Source: Salminus brasiliensis
Lineage: Eukaryota > Chordata > Actinopteri > Characiformes > Bryconidae
NCBI RefSeq assembly: GCF_030463535.1
Contig: NC_132900.1
Location: forward strand, 24,173,456 to 24,237,455
Direction: 5' to 3'
DNA: 64,000 bases
Below, piece after piece: positions 12,001-23,693 of this stretch (position 1 is the first letter of the stretch; each line of letters opens with the position of its first letter). The position numbers and the translations under genes are program-made. The notes beneath the pieces are model-generated. The model was given only the letters and a program-made list of their open reading frames with translations, had not been told where the DNA came from and made no database searches.

Positions 12001-15000
12001 AGTGAAAGATGCACTCCAGCCCAAATGAGAGATTTAGCATTTACTACAGCTGTTGTAACTACGCCTACTATCCTCGAACAGTGGTGTGGCAATTGCATTT
12101 AGAGTGAAAATTTCCATCTAAAAGACTAAACCCCCTTTTGATGTGTTTTGAAAGTGTGAGGGACTACAGCTGCTTTTGGATAGATATTTTGGGGGTGGGG
12201 CTGATTGAAATTAAGTGTTTATTTTATGTATCATGTAGCAGTTTTGTGTCTTAGGGCCTAAGTGTAAACACTGTCCGTTACTGATGGTGTGAGAACTGAA
12301 AGAGTGAACACACAGATGTCTGCAGGATGTTCTGATACTGTCTCTTTGTTAGTATGGTAAGGAAAGCGTCTGAGTCTGTGTGTATGAGAGTGAGAGAAAG
12401 CGAGAGTAGCCATCTGTTGGGGGCTGTGTGGATGGGGGTTGGTGCTACTGGCAGGTGAATGTGGAGCTTCTGTGAATACCAATGAGGTTATCCTCTCTCT
12501 CCACTTTAGTATCATCCTCTCTCTCTCCAGTTGTCTTTATCCTTTAGCGTCTTTTTCGCTGTCTCTCTCTTTTTTCTCTCCTTCTAATTTTCTCTCTCCT
12601 CTCCCCCTTTGTCTGTCAATTTTTTCCATATCTCCCCACTTTGCCGCATAGCTCCAGTGCTAATTGGTGGGGTTTACACTTCTGTTATTTGGTAGCTACA
12701 TTAGCCTTGTCGCTCCTGTGCTAACTTGTGGGGTATAAGCTTCTATTACTTTATAGCTGCATTAGCCTCATAGCTCCTGGGCTAACTGGTGGGGTTTAAG
12801 CTTCTATTACTTTATAGCTACAGTGTTCTTGTAGCTTATGTGCTAAGTCAAGTCAAGTCAAGTCAAGTGGGTTTATTGTCATTTCAACTACATACAGAGT
12901 ACACAGTGAAACGAAACAACGTTCCTCCAGGACCATGGTGCAACATAGACAGTGCATACAAGACACAAGTGCAACACAAACAAACAAGTGCGGACAGACA
13001 ACACAACACAGTACAGACAGAGGATAATAAATAATGACGGTAGAGACGGTAGGGAATAAGCTTTCATTACCTGACATTCACCTCGTAAGTTGCTAAGTTG
13101 CTAAGCCTTGAAGGTCCAGTGCAAATTGGTGGGGTGTAAGCTTCAACTGATTGATAGCTATATTAGCCTCAGAGTTCCACTGCTAACTAGTGGCATATAA
13201 GCATTTATTGCTTGATAGCTCAATCAGCCTCATAACTCCAGTACTAATTGGTGGAGTAGAAGCTTCAATTGCTTGGTAGCTACATTAGCCTTGTAGCTTT
13301 GGTGTAAAACTAAAAAAGCAGCAAACATGTTTTGGCTGATTGGGTGATGTATGCACTGTCTATGTTGCACCATGGTCCTGGAGGAACGTTGTTTCGTTTC
13401 ACTGTGTACTCTGTATGTAGTTGAAATGACAATAAAACCCACTTGACTTGACTTGACTTGACTTGATTTTCGCAGAAAGAAAGGCAGTTAATCGATGACA
13501 CAGAAGCTTTATCTCTAAACATGCACACACACACACTCTGTTTACCTGCTCTGGGTCAAACACCATCAGTCTGTTCTGGTACTGTGCTGTGTTTGTGACG
13601 CCACCTAAAGAGGAGATACAAAATCATCAGTATCCCAGTCAGACATAACAGAGCTTAAAACAGGGACTAGACTGAAAAGTGCAGTATCAATTTAAAATGA
13701 GACTACACTGTTTGTTGACTACTGATGTTTTATAGCATAGTAAATGCACTATTTGAATCCTCACTGCTGCATGCTGGGAATATCTGTTTATGGCCAGAGG
13801 GTGCTCTGCTAGAACCCTTATATCACCCACATGGAATTAGTAATAAACATCGTAGGTGATGTCACATAAAGCCAGTAACCTAAAGGCAGGTCTATAAGGA
13901 AGGTGATTTTAAAATATTTTGGCCTTCAAATTGAACCTTGACCATACCGGATATCCAGAGCAGGTCGTCTGCCACGCACCCAGCGTGGCAGGACAATGAC
14001 CGGTCAAACGGCTGGACGTAGCTCCATTTGTTCCTGCGGGGGCAGTAGCGCTCCACACTAGGCAGAACCTGCCTCAGCTCGTTCCGACCCCCCACCGCAT
14101 ACAGGTACTGCCCCAGGGCAGCCAGCACAAAGTGCTCACGGCACGCCTTCATCGATGCCACGTCCGTCCAGCGGTTGGCACGCGGGTCGTAGCGGCACAC
14201 GCTCCGCACAGCACACGTGCGGCCACTCACGTGCTCCACCTCGCCGCCCGCCACGAACAGAAAGTTCCCCATTACTGTCGCGCAGTGGTGGCTTCGCCCT
14301 GCTGGCATGGGCGCCAGCTCACTCCAGTTGGCTCCGCCCCCTACCTGCCGTAGGTTCTCCTGAGGGGCAGGGTTGAAGAAGCGCAGCTCCCGTACACGGC
14401 TGACCTCGCGCTTACGGCCACCCGTGATGTAGAGTGTGAGTGACCGGTAGCGGGGGGTGGTCCGGGGGGTCTGGTGCAGTGGCTGGGCGAAGGGGCAGCG
14501 ATGGTAATCCAGTGCCTCCTCCAGCAGGGAGGCGGCAGCGGGGCAGGATCGCAGCAGGGGCAGGCTGCAGGACACGCGCTGCAGGGTGGACAGATCCATC
14601 AACCCAAAACGGACGTGCTGCAGGAGCTCCTCTGAGTGATGAAGCCGACAGCCATGCTCTAACCACCGCACCAGCAACTAACACACAGATAGAGAGAGAG
14701 TTGTGGAAAAAAGAGAGTGAGAAAAAGAGCAAAAAGAGAGAAAAAGACGGGGAGAGGGAGACAAACAAATAAAAGGAAGCGAGAGAGTATAAGAGAGAAA
14801 AGTCAGGGAGTAAAAGATAGAGAGAATAGAAAGAGAGAGAGAGAGAGAGAGTGTGTTAACTTAAGGTCATGATGGATCAGAGAGCTTCCTCAGGGCAGAA
14901 TAAATTACCCTCACGCCCACACACACACACACACAGTAGAAGAAAGGGAAAAAACAAAGAGGAAGAAAATGTGATTTCCGGAGCATGAGTGTGTGATGAT

Positions 15001-15038
15001 GATTGACAGGTGGAGTATATCAGGGCAGGTTTGGCTCA

Positions 15039-15074
<36 letters not shown>

Positions 15075-17291
15075 CATGAGCTGCCCATCATGGTGCTGTC
15101 AGATGGCTGAATTAACCCGGGATGTGTGTGTGGGTGTGTATGAGTGCAGCTGAGTGTAATCAGGCGGTGATGAGGCCGGAGTTGGCCGGTGGAGAGGTCA
15201 GAATGAGGGGCCATCAGAGGGGGAGAGGTTTTATCAGTGGGGGGGTTAAGCAGGGGTGGGCGTAATTGGGGGAAATGAACAGTCTCACACAACACGCACA
15301 GAATGCAAAAATACCCTCAGCACATCAATCACACAGTAGTGTTATAAACTATCATACAGCGTTGTTCTCACCGGAATTATAAACATAATAACAATAAAAT
15401 AAATAAATAAAGATGATTACTTAATTTAGAAAACACACACACACATTTACACTTGCAAACATGCACATACCTGCCATATCTCCTCCTCTGTAAGGGATGT
15501 TAGCTGGTCGCTCTTTAGCACCTCCCGCAGGAGGCGGAGCGGCAGCAGCAGAAGCTCTGCCTCCTCCAGCTCTGCCAGGTGCTCCACCAGGTAACCAATC
15601 ACAGCCTCCTCCAGCACGGGCAGGTGGAACAGGTCAGCTAATCGGTACAGCTCCAAATAATTCACACTGCTCAGTTCCTACACACACACACACACATGCA
15701 CAGACCCTCCTGACTAAATGTACAGGTTATAATCAGAGGCTTGAGATTACAAGTATAAAATACATTTAAATAGTGAAGTTGAATATGTTTGTAGAATTTT
15801 AGTTCCAAAAGTTTTACATGTAATTTTGTAGTAATTAAGTAAGTAGTAAGTACTTTCAGAAGGGGAATGTGGGGCACATGGAGCCACACTGCCATCTACT
15901 GGCAGAACTGTTCAAATTCATTCAACTACCCAGAACTCCCCAGTTCTCCCCATATCCCCAAACATAAGGTTTTCTCCTTATCTCGCCAGTATGAGCAAAC
16001 ACCCCTTTTTTCATATAATTTCCAAAACTTTTGTGCAGCAGTTTGTGAGTGTGTGTATGTGTACCTGTATTAGGTATTGTGAGCAGAGTGTGAGAAGCTC
16101 CAGAAGCTGCAGGTGACTCCCAGCAGATAAAACATCCTGAATAACCCCTGGATCCAACACTATCTACAGAGAAAGAGAGAGGGATATGATCTGAAACATA
16201 TACTAAACATACAGCTTAACTAGTCACTAAAGTGAGTGAAGGTGCAGAACTGAGCCACCTGCTGGCTGCATCCAAATATATCTAAATATCTATATATATC
16301 CAAATATATATAAATGCAAAACACTGGGTGCTGATTACATCACCAAAATGTGGACTTTGAGGAGGAGTGCAGGGCTCAGGGTACCATTTAGGACAGGTCT
16401 ATAATGTCAACTATAACTCACTATAAGTGGCATATTGTGTCTTACAGTCTGTAATGTAAATCACCCCCTACTTACAGTTTAACATAACCAGCAGGGGGTG
16501 CTCTGGCCATTTTCCTTGTCTGTGAGTCTAACTTTCTACAGTCCATAGTTTCTTTTTTATTAAAGAGCAGTGACATTCTCTAGCATAAAGCTAAAGCATA
16601 CCTGCTTTTCTCACTCTCTTTAAGTTTATTACAGCACTGACAGCTGTGTGGGGATGATGTGTGTCAGAAAAAGCCTAGAACCTCCTTGGTGTGTGCTGGC
16701 CTAAATTACACTCTGCACGTCTCCAGGGAAAGTGTGATTAATCATAGTTACTAACCTCCATGCCTCACACTGCATGCACGCACACACACCAAACCTGAAT
16801 CCCATCTGAAATCTGAGATGACCTTAGACTGCCTACATCAGATGTCTACAGTTACTTTTGTCCAAGCTGTAATAAATCTGCAGTTTTATAAGTACATAAC
16901 TAATATTCATAACTGACCACTTGCAACAAGCATTCTTACAAGTGTGCCAACTTGGAATTCATCACAGTGCTATACTTACTTACTATCCAAACCCACCAGG
17001 GAACCTACACATGTCTTCTGAGTTTAATATAGAGTGTTGATGATGGCAAAATAGTGGCAAATACTGTTTTATGTAGGGACTCTGGATACATACACACTCT
17101 ATATCCCTCCTACCCTGATTTTAAAGTGTTAGATACAAAATCTTCTCAAGATGATGGTAAAACAGTGTCTCAGGCTTCTGGCAATGTATTCATAACCACC
17201 TTTTTGTGAGGGACAAGGGTGTTTTTTAGACTACCTGTTGTACTGGGGTTCACACATAATTTAGTAGGTCACAGTATAATAATATTACTAG

Positions 17292-17327
<36 letters not shown>

Positions 17328-18516
17328 TAGTAACATTACTGTCACGCAGATGCATGAAACACTCCCTTTACGACATTAAACTAAATGCGAAAATGTAATT
17401 TGGTCTTTGAAGCATCATCAAATAAAGCTACATAACATAAATAAAGCTATGCTAACACAAATGATGTCTTTGCTAGTTTAATGAATGCATTTGCTTCAGT
17501 GGTCTACCATGTATTTTGATTATACATTTTGTTTATATATATATATAATCAAATATATATCTTGTGCCCTGTAGTTCTGCTCAGCAATCCAGAATACAAT
17601 TGACTTAACCACCGTGATTTTAGTGGGGCATGGCAACATATTACTTATACTAGTACTTGTAAATTGGGTCTAATGATGCCCCTGGTGAGGAAGCTTTTAG
17701 AGGTTCAGACGTCTAGTTCTTTCCACTATCACTGCGAACAACTCTGTGACTCTTGTTTCACATGGAACTTGCAATGAATGTCTATGTTTACATCTCAAGC
17801 ATTTAATTATGCACAGAATTTTGAGAAAAAAGTTTACTTTACAAAACTAACTGATCACTGTTATGTTATGTTATTTATGATTAACGTCCATAATAAAACG
17901 AGTGTTAGCAAACACATTGACCTAGATAATGTTTGTCTTAGCAGGTCTGACATTGAGCTATGAGTGTGGTTTTCCACAGAGCTTCCAAATACATTTTTCT
18001 TCTATGGTAATTGATTAAAAACAACACCAGACTGTTGCTAAAAGGTGACTGGTTGAGAGTTGTATGAATCATTATTTTACAAATGGGCAATTTGCTTCAA
18101 ATGTCGAAAGAGTTGAATGTATTGAAAACAGGATTTTTTTAATGACATGTTCTCTGACTTTTAGTTTACAATTTAAGCAAAAACTATTTTTTAAACTCTA
18201 AAAGTGCTATTTGGGGAGGTATAAGTTTTCATTACCTTACATTAACCTCTAAGCGCCAATGGTAAACTCAAGATTCAAACCTCAGACACTGGACATAATT
18301 TGGTTGGCTGACTAGACTTGGAATGTCGGGAAAATTGCATAAATATGATTTTTGTGGCCAACCTATCACTTTAAACGTCCTGTTGACTGTACAGGCCGTG
18401 ATTACACATGACGAATGGGCGAGTGTTATTGACTGTAGTTAATGACTGTGATCCGCTGATTTGATTAGACTGGCTGAGCAGAGCTGGTTCGATTAGAGTG
18501 TGAGGAGTAGATTTGA

Positions 18517-18572
<56 letters not shown>

Positions 18573-18692
18573 GGCCTTACCTGGCCTGTGTAAGCGAAGT
18601 CCAGTGCATGTTTTAGTCCAACACCAGACACACCCTGCAGAGTAACCTCATCAGCCTCACTCTCAGCCATACACAGACTAAACATGGCCTGA

Positions 18693-18763
<71 letters not shown>

Positions 18764-19457
18764 ATACATTAGAACAACCATACTACATACCACATCATTC
18801 ACATTTATATAAGAGTTATACAGCATCAAAACCAAGCAAGTCTAATAGAGATGTCCAAAACTATGCCTGTCACATACAAACACACAGCTTGTATAATCTC
18901 CACAGAAAAACACTGACCAATAGAACATGATGCTCCAGAGCAGCCATGAACACATGAGCCACTGCAAAGCATAGGATAGATGGATATAAAGCCCTCAGCA
19001 CTGGACTGTGGAGCAATTGAGTGTTCCCTGGAGTGATGAAGCTCCATCTAATACCTCTGGGATGAGTTCTAGTGGCAGAACTAATCACCCAACATTCTCA
19101 TGCTCTCGCTCTATGGGCTGAATGCAATCATATAATCACAGCAAAATTCCAACATCTAGAAAAAAACCTTCCCAATAGAGTACCGTCTGTCACTGCAGCA
19201 AAGGGGGACAAACTCCCAGTTAATTCCCTTGATTTCAGGTCCACTGCAGAAGCAGGCATCCACACACTTATATTCAGTGCAGTATTCAGTGTTGTGTATA
19301 TACTTTATACATATATGTATAAAGTATATATGCAGTATGTACAGCATGCTCTGCTTGCGCACGCACAGATCATATGTAGAGGCCAGACTGAACCCACTGT
19401 GTTCCAGCAGGAGTTTGGTGATCAAAGGCATTGATTAGTGTTACACAGCAGGGCATA

Positions 19458-19524
<67 letters not shown>

Positions 19525-22500
19525 TCTACTGTCAGGACGAGAGCAAGATGAATCCTACAAACACACACAGACACCAGCCCAGCATTTGCTTGGGAGACAC
19601 TTCTATTAGACCTCTCTCTGTGCCCAAAACACCAACATATTCACATTTGCTTTCAGACACTGGTGTGGTCTGGACTAAACGTCATGCAGAAAGTAATGTA
19701 GCTAACAGTACAGAATAGAACTAAACACAGTAGCAGTCTGAGTTCCACTTAGAGCTGCACAATATATATGCACAATAGTCACATATCAGTATGTGCAATA
19801 TTATCTAATGCAAATGAAATAAATTACAACTTAATTAAAACTTTTTTGCTGCTTGATGTACAAGGCAAATCCCCACTGTTCTCATTTTCCATGGCATATC
19901 TATCAGAAACTGATTATATCTACCTGATATCATTTATTTTACTCCAATCCTGTGTACTCCAATCTAGTGAAATATTAATACTGCAACATGTTGGATCATT
20001 GACTTCTGGTGATATCTGGAGAAAATTACTGTATTTTATTATACTGCAATATATATTGCAGTAAAAACACTTGTTTTCTCCAATCACAGGTTTCTCCAAT
20101 ATTGTGCAACGCTAGTTCCACTGGTACCATTTTTTGAGGGGATGTTTTATTATTATCATAAAATTCATTATGGAGGTTCCTGTAGCTTCTGCACCATTTA
20201 AGGTGAAACGGAAGCTGATGAATAACTTCTGAATAACTTGTGGGTGCAGCCGTACTGTAAGGGGTGGCTCTAGGGCAAGGCCTCCTCCTGCCACCAGGGG
20301 GAGGCCCTGAGTCACCCCAGCCAGTAATCGAGCCCAATTCCCTACACCTGGGCAGTAGGCTATATAGGCACACAGATCCAGTTGCCCCACGGCTGGATCT
20401 TTTGATTCTGGTGGTGTGTGTATCTGTGTGCCTGTGTAGTCTCGAGGTGAAGGCTGAGTGTGTGTCACTCCCCTTCGTGTGTCTCTCCCGGTGTCTGTGC
20501 AGTGTGTGTGTCTGTGTGTGTGTGCGTGTAGCACACATACACTCGTGTACCAGAGGAAGACAGGAGTGTCTGTCTTCCCTGGTGTGTGTGCCCGTGTGTG
20601 TGTGTGTGTGTATGTGTGTGTGTTTGCACACATACACTAGTTTTACAGAGGAAGGCAGGAGTGTCTGTCTTTTGGGAGATCCTTTTGCCCTCAGTTGTAT
20701 ATCCCTCTAGAGTTAAAGAGGTAGCCAGTTCTCCCCTGGTGTCCTTCGTTTGTTTATTAAACCCATCCTTTTTAAAGTTTCTTTTGTTGGCCGCTTTCAT
20801 AACTGCCGCTTTGGTGAAGCGGCAGAGCGTCAGTCTCGCGACGCGGCGGCCTGGGTTCGAGTCCCGAGAGGCTTTGTTTTTCATTTCCATTTTACCTGCT
20901 CTAAGATTGAGAGACTCTGCACTTGGGCCCGTTGGTCACGTGATCGTGGTAGCTCACTCAGTAGCGTGCCGGCCCGCCAACACGGCGGCCTGGGTTCAAA
21001 CCCCGCTGCAAGTGAGCACCACATTACACGTACAATGTTAATATGCTCTGCCACAAACTTAAACAAGCAGGGGATCAGTGTGCGGCCAGTATGTCGATTT
21101 ACACAGATTACAGGGGTCAATTGTTGATGTTTTGGAAGTGGGTTAGGGGCGAGCTGGGGAAGCAGACTGATCAGATGATCTAGCTGACTGTTTCTTCACG
21201 TTCAAAGGTAAATGTTCCAAACCCACTGGTGGGATCGTACTTGCCAAATACTTAAGAGGTCAGTGGCTGGTCAGTTTGGGATCAGAATTAGGACTGAAAA
21301 CTTGACCTCTCACCCTGAAGTAGTCGCTGCAGGCAGCCAGCACGGCTCTATGGGCATGAAACTTCTGCTCTCCGGCCACCAGCGTGACATCACACAGCAG
21401 GCCATCCATTCGTTGCTGGTTCAGGGCCGCCAGGACAGAGTGCTGGTGAGATTTGGACTGACACAACCTCTGACCCGTCAGCATGGTCTGGGGGCTGACA
21501 TTTACACACATGTATTAGTCTGAAGTTGATGATACAGGTGCATCGAAACAAGATATTACTGGTTAACATTATTTTGCCATGCCCACCAGAGCATAGTGAC
21601 ATCAGCATACAACATTTGAAGGTGGTGAAAATCAATACAAGGAAAACAAGGAGGGTTTGGATTTCCAGTTGGTATATGACACACTGCTTTAGTACCAGCA
21701 GTCAATGTGAGAATCTGTGTTACTGCAGCAGCAGCAGCAGAGGCTTGCCAGATCACTGCAGACTCCTTACTGCAGCTCCAAACCCCCCAAGGTACAAACT
21801 GTCTCTGTCTGTCCCTCACACACATATATTGCATTTCCACACCACCACAGACCTCAATAACCACACTGTACCACGTCTATTCAGGTAGAGGTGGGTGATA
21901 TGGCTAAAATATTACATTCTCACAATACACAAAAGATATTTACTTATTATTATATAATAAATATATATAATAATATATATATAATAATACATAGTAATAC
22001 ATAGTAGTTACTGAATCATAAAAGATTTTGTATAATACATAGTACATACTGAATAATTAAATAATATTGAATAACTCATAATGGCTACTTTTGTTACCAA
22101 AATATTTGTAGTAGATACTGAATTCATGGAAGATACTGAATAGTTTAGAATAGATACTGAATAATCGATAGAAGTATTATTCAATAATTCATGGTAGATA
22201 CTGAATAGGGTAAATATATTTATTAGGGCCAGGTACCCATTAAGCACACTAACATCTTTGATCTCAAATTACTTAAAGAATGTGTCCCTAACATGATATC
22301 TTAAACAAATAATTGTAAGCCAATTAGACAAGCAGTCTAAGATATGACTTTCCATAGTCTCAAAAAGATTTTTGAGACACAACACAGGTGCTACAGTACA
22401 TACTTAGCATAGCTGCCATATATGACCGTGCACCTAACTAATGTATTTTACCACAAATATTACTGTAGGGTAAGCTTAGGTATACTGTATTTAAAACTGT

Positions 22501-23590
22501 ACACGTCTGAAGTATAACCCAGAAAATGTGTTTAAAAACTGTCATATATTATTCTTCTGATCAGAAATGGTTGCTAATCTAATTATGCTCAGTCTGCTCT
22601 TATACTGTACATTAAACATCTATGAACATATTTCATACATTTCCTGAAGGTTGTTACTGCTTACTACATATTGTGGATAGTGGGACACAAACACCTAATT
22701 CCCCTTTATATATAATAAAATGTACTGCAAAAAAGGTCACAAAATTAGAACAAGTAAGCATGAATAACTGCACAAATCATTTAATGTTTCATTTTAAAAT
22801 ATTAAAAGAACTTTCCACAAAAAACACAACTACCTAAAGATTCACAGTCTATAAGGTTTTTGTATTTTATGTATTATATGTTTTAATGGCTTTTTTGTCA
22901 GATTTTGGTTGGTGTGGCGCAACAGATAACACCACTACCTGCCAGTGAACTACCATACCACGTGGGAGACTGGGGTTCGATTCCCAGTCTGGGTGACTAT
23001 GCTGTGCTACACCAATAAGAGTCCTTGGGCAAGACTCCTAACACTACACCGGCCTCTGTAATATGAGTACCCTTGTAAGTCGCTCTAGATAAGAGCGTCA
23101 GCTAAATGCCATAAATGTAAATGTAAATGTAAATTTTAATATTTTGGTACTCATTAGTGGCTCTTTCCTTTCAAACAAATTACACCTATTTAAAACACTT
23201 AGTTAAAGAATTAACTCACTCAAATGTATTGCTGTGAGCTTAATTAATTAATAGTGGTTATTGGAAAATGCATAGTAGTTACTAAATAATTTATAGTGGA
23301 TACTGAATAATTGATCATAGATACTTAATATTTCATAGTGGTTATTTGAAGAATTCATAGACAATACTGATTCATTCATAAAAGTTACTGAATATTTCAT
23401 AGTGGATACTGACTAGTTTATAGTGGATACTGAATAATTCACAGTAATACCTAAATAATATGTTTTAAGATTAATAATTGAATTATAAATCTAGATTTTA
23501 GGAGGTTTTGAATATTTACTCCTTAAAACAACAAGTTAACATCAGCCAGAACTGATTCATAACAGGCGTGTCACTGTGTGTGTTTGTGTA

Positions 23591-23645
<55 letters not shown>

Positions 23646-23693
23646 AAGCATGGAGAGGAGGTGTTTGTACCTTGGAGGGGGCTCAGAGGGCAT
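9056..23693 (-). CDS. klhl32: KLHL32, BTB-BACK-kelch protein
   Basis: A predicted substrate adaptor for CUL3 ubiquitin ligase: the BTB/BACK part binds the cullin and the kelch propeller binds substrates. The substrate is unknown. Ten coding exons on the minus strand join in frame into 618 aa (human is about 620): 23671-23693, 21314-21494, 18581-18688, 16065-16163, 15471-15677, 13948-14677, 13546-13604, 11480-11672, 11083-11177 and 9056-9217 (stop at 9056-9058). The N-terminus MPSE...MLTGQRLC matches human KLHL32 spacing exactly. BTB covers about residues 40-137 ([20 protein letters not shown]), BACK about 145-245 (FGLMDLSTL). Six kelch double-glycines follow: YITGG, FVAGG, YAVGG, WISGG, YVLGG and YVVGG. 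The C-terminus is PHHRIGTF. The start lies in a 27-nt microexon, so 5' UTR exons must lie further right. Introns hold a Tc1-like element, LINE tails and many microsatellites. It converges on MMS22L. Confidence 0.95.
9425..10340 (+). mobile_element. Decayed Tc1-like transposon
   Basis: Lies in the KLHL32 intron 9218-11082. The plus strand carries Tc1 transposase C-terminal remnants: [20 protein letters not shown] at about 10000-10070, then [11 protein letters not shown] at about 10209-10240 after a stop codon. The DLNPIENLW segment is missing because the copy jumps from EWPSQ straight to a TIR-like end (caaaatgtga...ttgcaagg, about 10300-10335). The left end near 9450 carries the matching 'acaagtattcaaccacc' type terminus. 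Confidence 0.75.
11465..11479. repeat. Short (TG)n tract at a KLHL32 donor site
   Basis: A short TG run directly beside the donor of KLHL32 exon 11480-11672. On the transcript it reads as a CA tract just inside the intron. Confidence 0.6.
12650..13315. repeat. About 63-bp tandem repeat array, interrupted by a LINE tail
   Basis: Diverged units share 'tagctccagtgctaa.tggtgg', 'aagcttctattactt' and 'tagctacattagcct'. Three or four units lie at 12650-12845 and more at 13085-13315. The array is split by a retroelement tail at 12841-13040. It lies in the KLHL32 intron 11673-13545. A related single unit is visible near 18210-18270 (taagttttcattacctta). Confidence 0.75.
12841..13040 (-). mobile_element. 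LINE/SINE 3' tail, minus orientation
   Basis: Read on the minus strand, the piece ends in a 'gacaataaacccac' stretch followed by TTGAC tandem repeats, the tail of a fish non-LTR element. It is 5'-truncated. The same family occurs at 13338-13468 and 62230-62452. Confidence 0.75.
13338..13468 (+). mobile_element. LINE/SINE 3' tail, plus orientation
   Basis: About 120 bp nearly identical to the reverse complement of 12841-12965. It carries 'caccatggtcctggagg', 'gacaataaaacccac' and TTGAC tandem repeats. With the copy at 12841 it forms an inverted repeat with a spacer of roughly 370 bp. Confidence 0.8.
14690..14852. repeat. Purine-rich (GAGA/AGAG) low-complexity tract
   Basis: A run of GA-rich sequence immediately upstream (in transcript sense) of the large KLHL32 exon 13948-14677. 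On the minus strand it forms a long pyrimidine tract before that exon's acceptor. Confidence 0.8.
15038..15072. repeat. (CA)n microsatellite
   Basis: About 17 CA units in the KLHL32 intron between exons 13948-14677 and 15471-15677. Confidence 0.95.
16985..17260. repeat. Diverged dispersed repeat, copy 1
   Basis: Shares 'tatccaaacccaccag', 'acctaca.atgtctt' and the 'aaccacctttttgtgaggg' block with 26125-26320 and 26402-26700. A further block at 17670-17760 (aggaagcttttagaggttcagacg) matches the end of the right-hand copies, so this copy may extend to 17760 with an internal insertion. Family not recognised. Confidence 0.55.
17296..17325. repeat. (ATT)n microsatellite
   Basis: About ten TTA/ATT units in the KLHL32 intron 16164-18580. 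Confidence 0.9.
18520..18571. repeat. (TG)n tract next to the KLHL32 exon 3 donor
   Basis: About 26 TG units. On the KLHL32 transcript this is a (CA)n tract starting about 10 nt into the intron after exon 18581-18688. Confidence 0.97.
18696..18761. repeat. (CA)n tract next to the KLHL32 exon 3 acceptor
   Basis: About 33 CA units. On the KLHL32 transcript this is a (UG)n tract ending about 8 nt before exon 18581-18688, followed only by UUUUUCAG. Confidence 0.97.
18945..19235 (+). mobile_element. Tc1-derived non-autonomous element, copy A
   Basis: Carries 'gatgaagctccatctaat', 'cctctgggatgagtt', 'ccaacatctaga' and 'gcagcaaagggggacaaac', which together form a repeat family common in fish. The last block is a relic of a transposase C-terminus. 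Related copies lie at 32990-33285, 37005-37190 and 48940-49365. Confidence 0.6.
19470..19520. repeat. (CA)n microsatellite
   Basis: About 25 CA units after a short CT run, in the KLHL32 intron 18689-21313. Confidence 0.96.
20245..20800 (+). mobile_element. Possible LTR-like or other retroelement piece
   Basis: The stretch opens with TGTAAGGGG, has a TATA-like box (tatata, 20361-20366), a GT-rich transcribed-like body with two diverged copies of a 'cacatacact...aggagtgtctgtctt' block, and an ATTAAA near 20757. This order resembles a solo LTR, but I see no second LTR, primer-binding site or coding region. Open frames across it on both strands are repeat artefacts. Confidence 0.3.
20805..20880 (+). 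repeat. tRNA-like module (SINE head) 1
   Basis: An A-box-like TGGTGAAGCGG is followed about 45 bp later by a perfect B box GGTTCGAGTCC. The stem pairings of a functional tRNA are not evident, so this is treated as a SINE head or tRNA-derived relic. Confidence 0.5.
20930..21020 (+). repeat. tRNA-like module (SINE head) 2
   Basis: 'TAGCTCACTCAGTAGCGTG' resembles an A box and D-arm, and GGTTCAAACCCCG resembles a B box. It lies about 120 bp after module 1 and shares the CGGCGGCCTGGGTTC core with it. Likely a tRNA-derived SINE. Confidence 0.55.
21900..22215. repeat. AT-rich degenerate tandem repeat ('tagatactgaataat' type)
   Basis: Units such as 'tagatactgaataattc' and 'catagtagttactgaat' recur about every 20-40 bp. 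The same motif recurs at 23265-23455 and 60785-60915. Located in the KLHL32 intron 21495-23670. Confidence 0.65.
22905..23137 (+). mobile_element. tRNA-derived SINE
   Basis: The head has an A-box-like GTGGCGCAACAGATAAC and a B box GGTTCGATTCC. The body runs into the tail block 'gtcgctctagataagagcg' / 'cagctaaatgcc' and ends in TAAATG tandem repeats, the 3' tail shared by many fish SINEs and their partner LINEs. Essentially full length, in the KLHL32 first coding intron, antisense to the gene. Confidence 0.88.
23265..23455. repeat. Degenerate tandem repeat ('catagtggatactgaataatt' type)
   Basis: About eight imperfect units of 20-30 bp related to 21900-22215. It resumes just after the SINE, so the SINE may have split one longer array. 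Confidence 0.7.
23577..23644. repeat. (TG)n microsatellite
   Basis: A TG run of nearly 70 bp ending 27 bp before the KLHL32 start microexon, on the donor side. On the transcript it is a CA tract close to the donor. Confidence 0.95.

Noticed and set aside
14132-14772. Open frames antisense or out of frame to the large KLHL32 exon
   Set aside because: The minus-strand frame gives clean BACK and kelch sequence with matching splice sites. The others are shadows of a GC-rich exon.
20026-20710. Long open frames (up to about 200 aa) on both strands
   Set aside because: They are driven by TG/CA and CT repeats (HTHTHT, CVCVCV residues) and overlap each other on opposite strands.
20805-21020. Functional tRNA genes
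   Set aside because: A- and B-box-like motifs exist, but I could not find consistent acceptor and anticodon stems. SINE heads explain them better.
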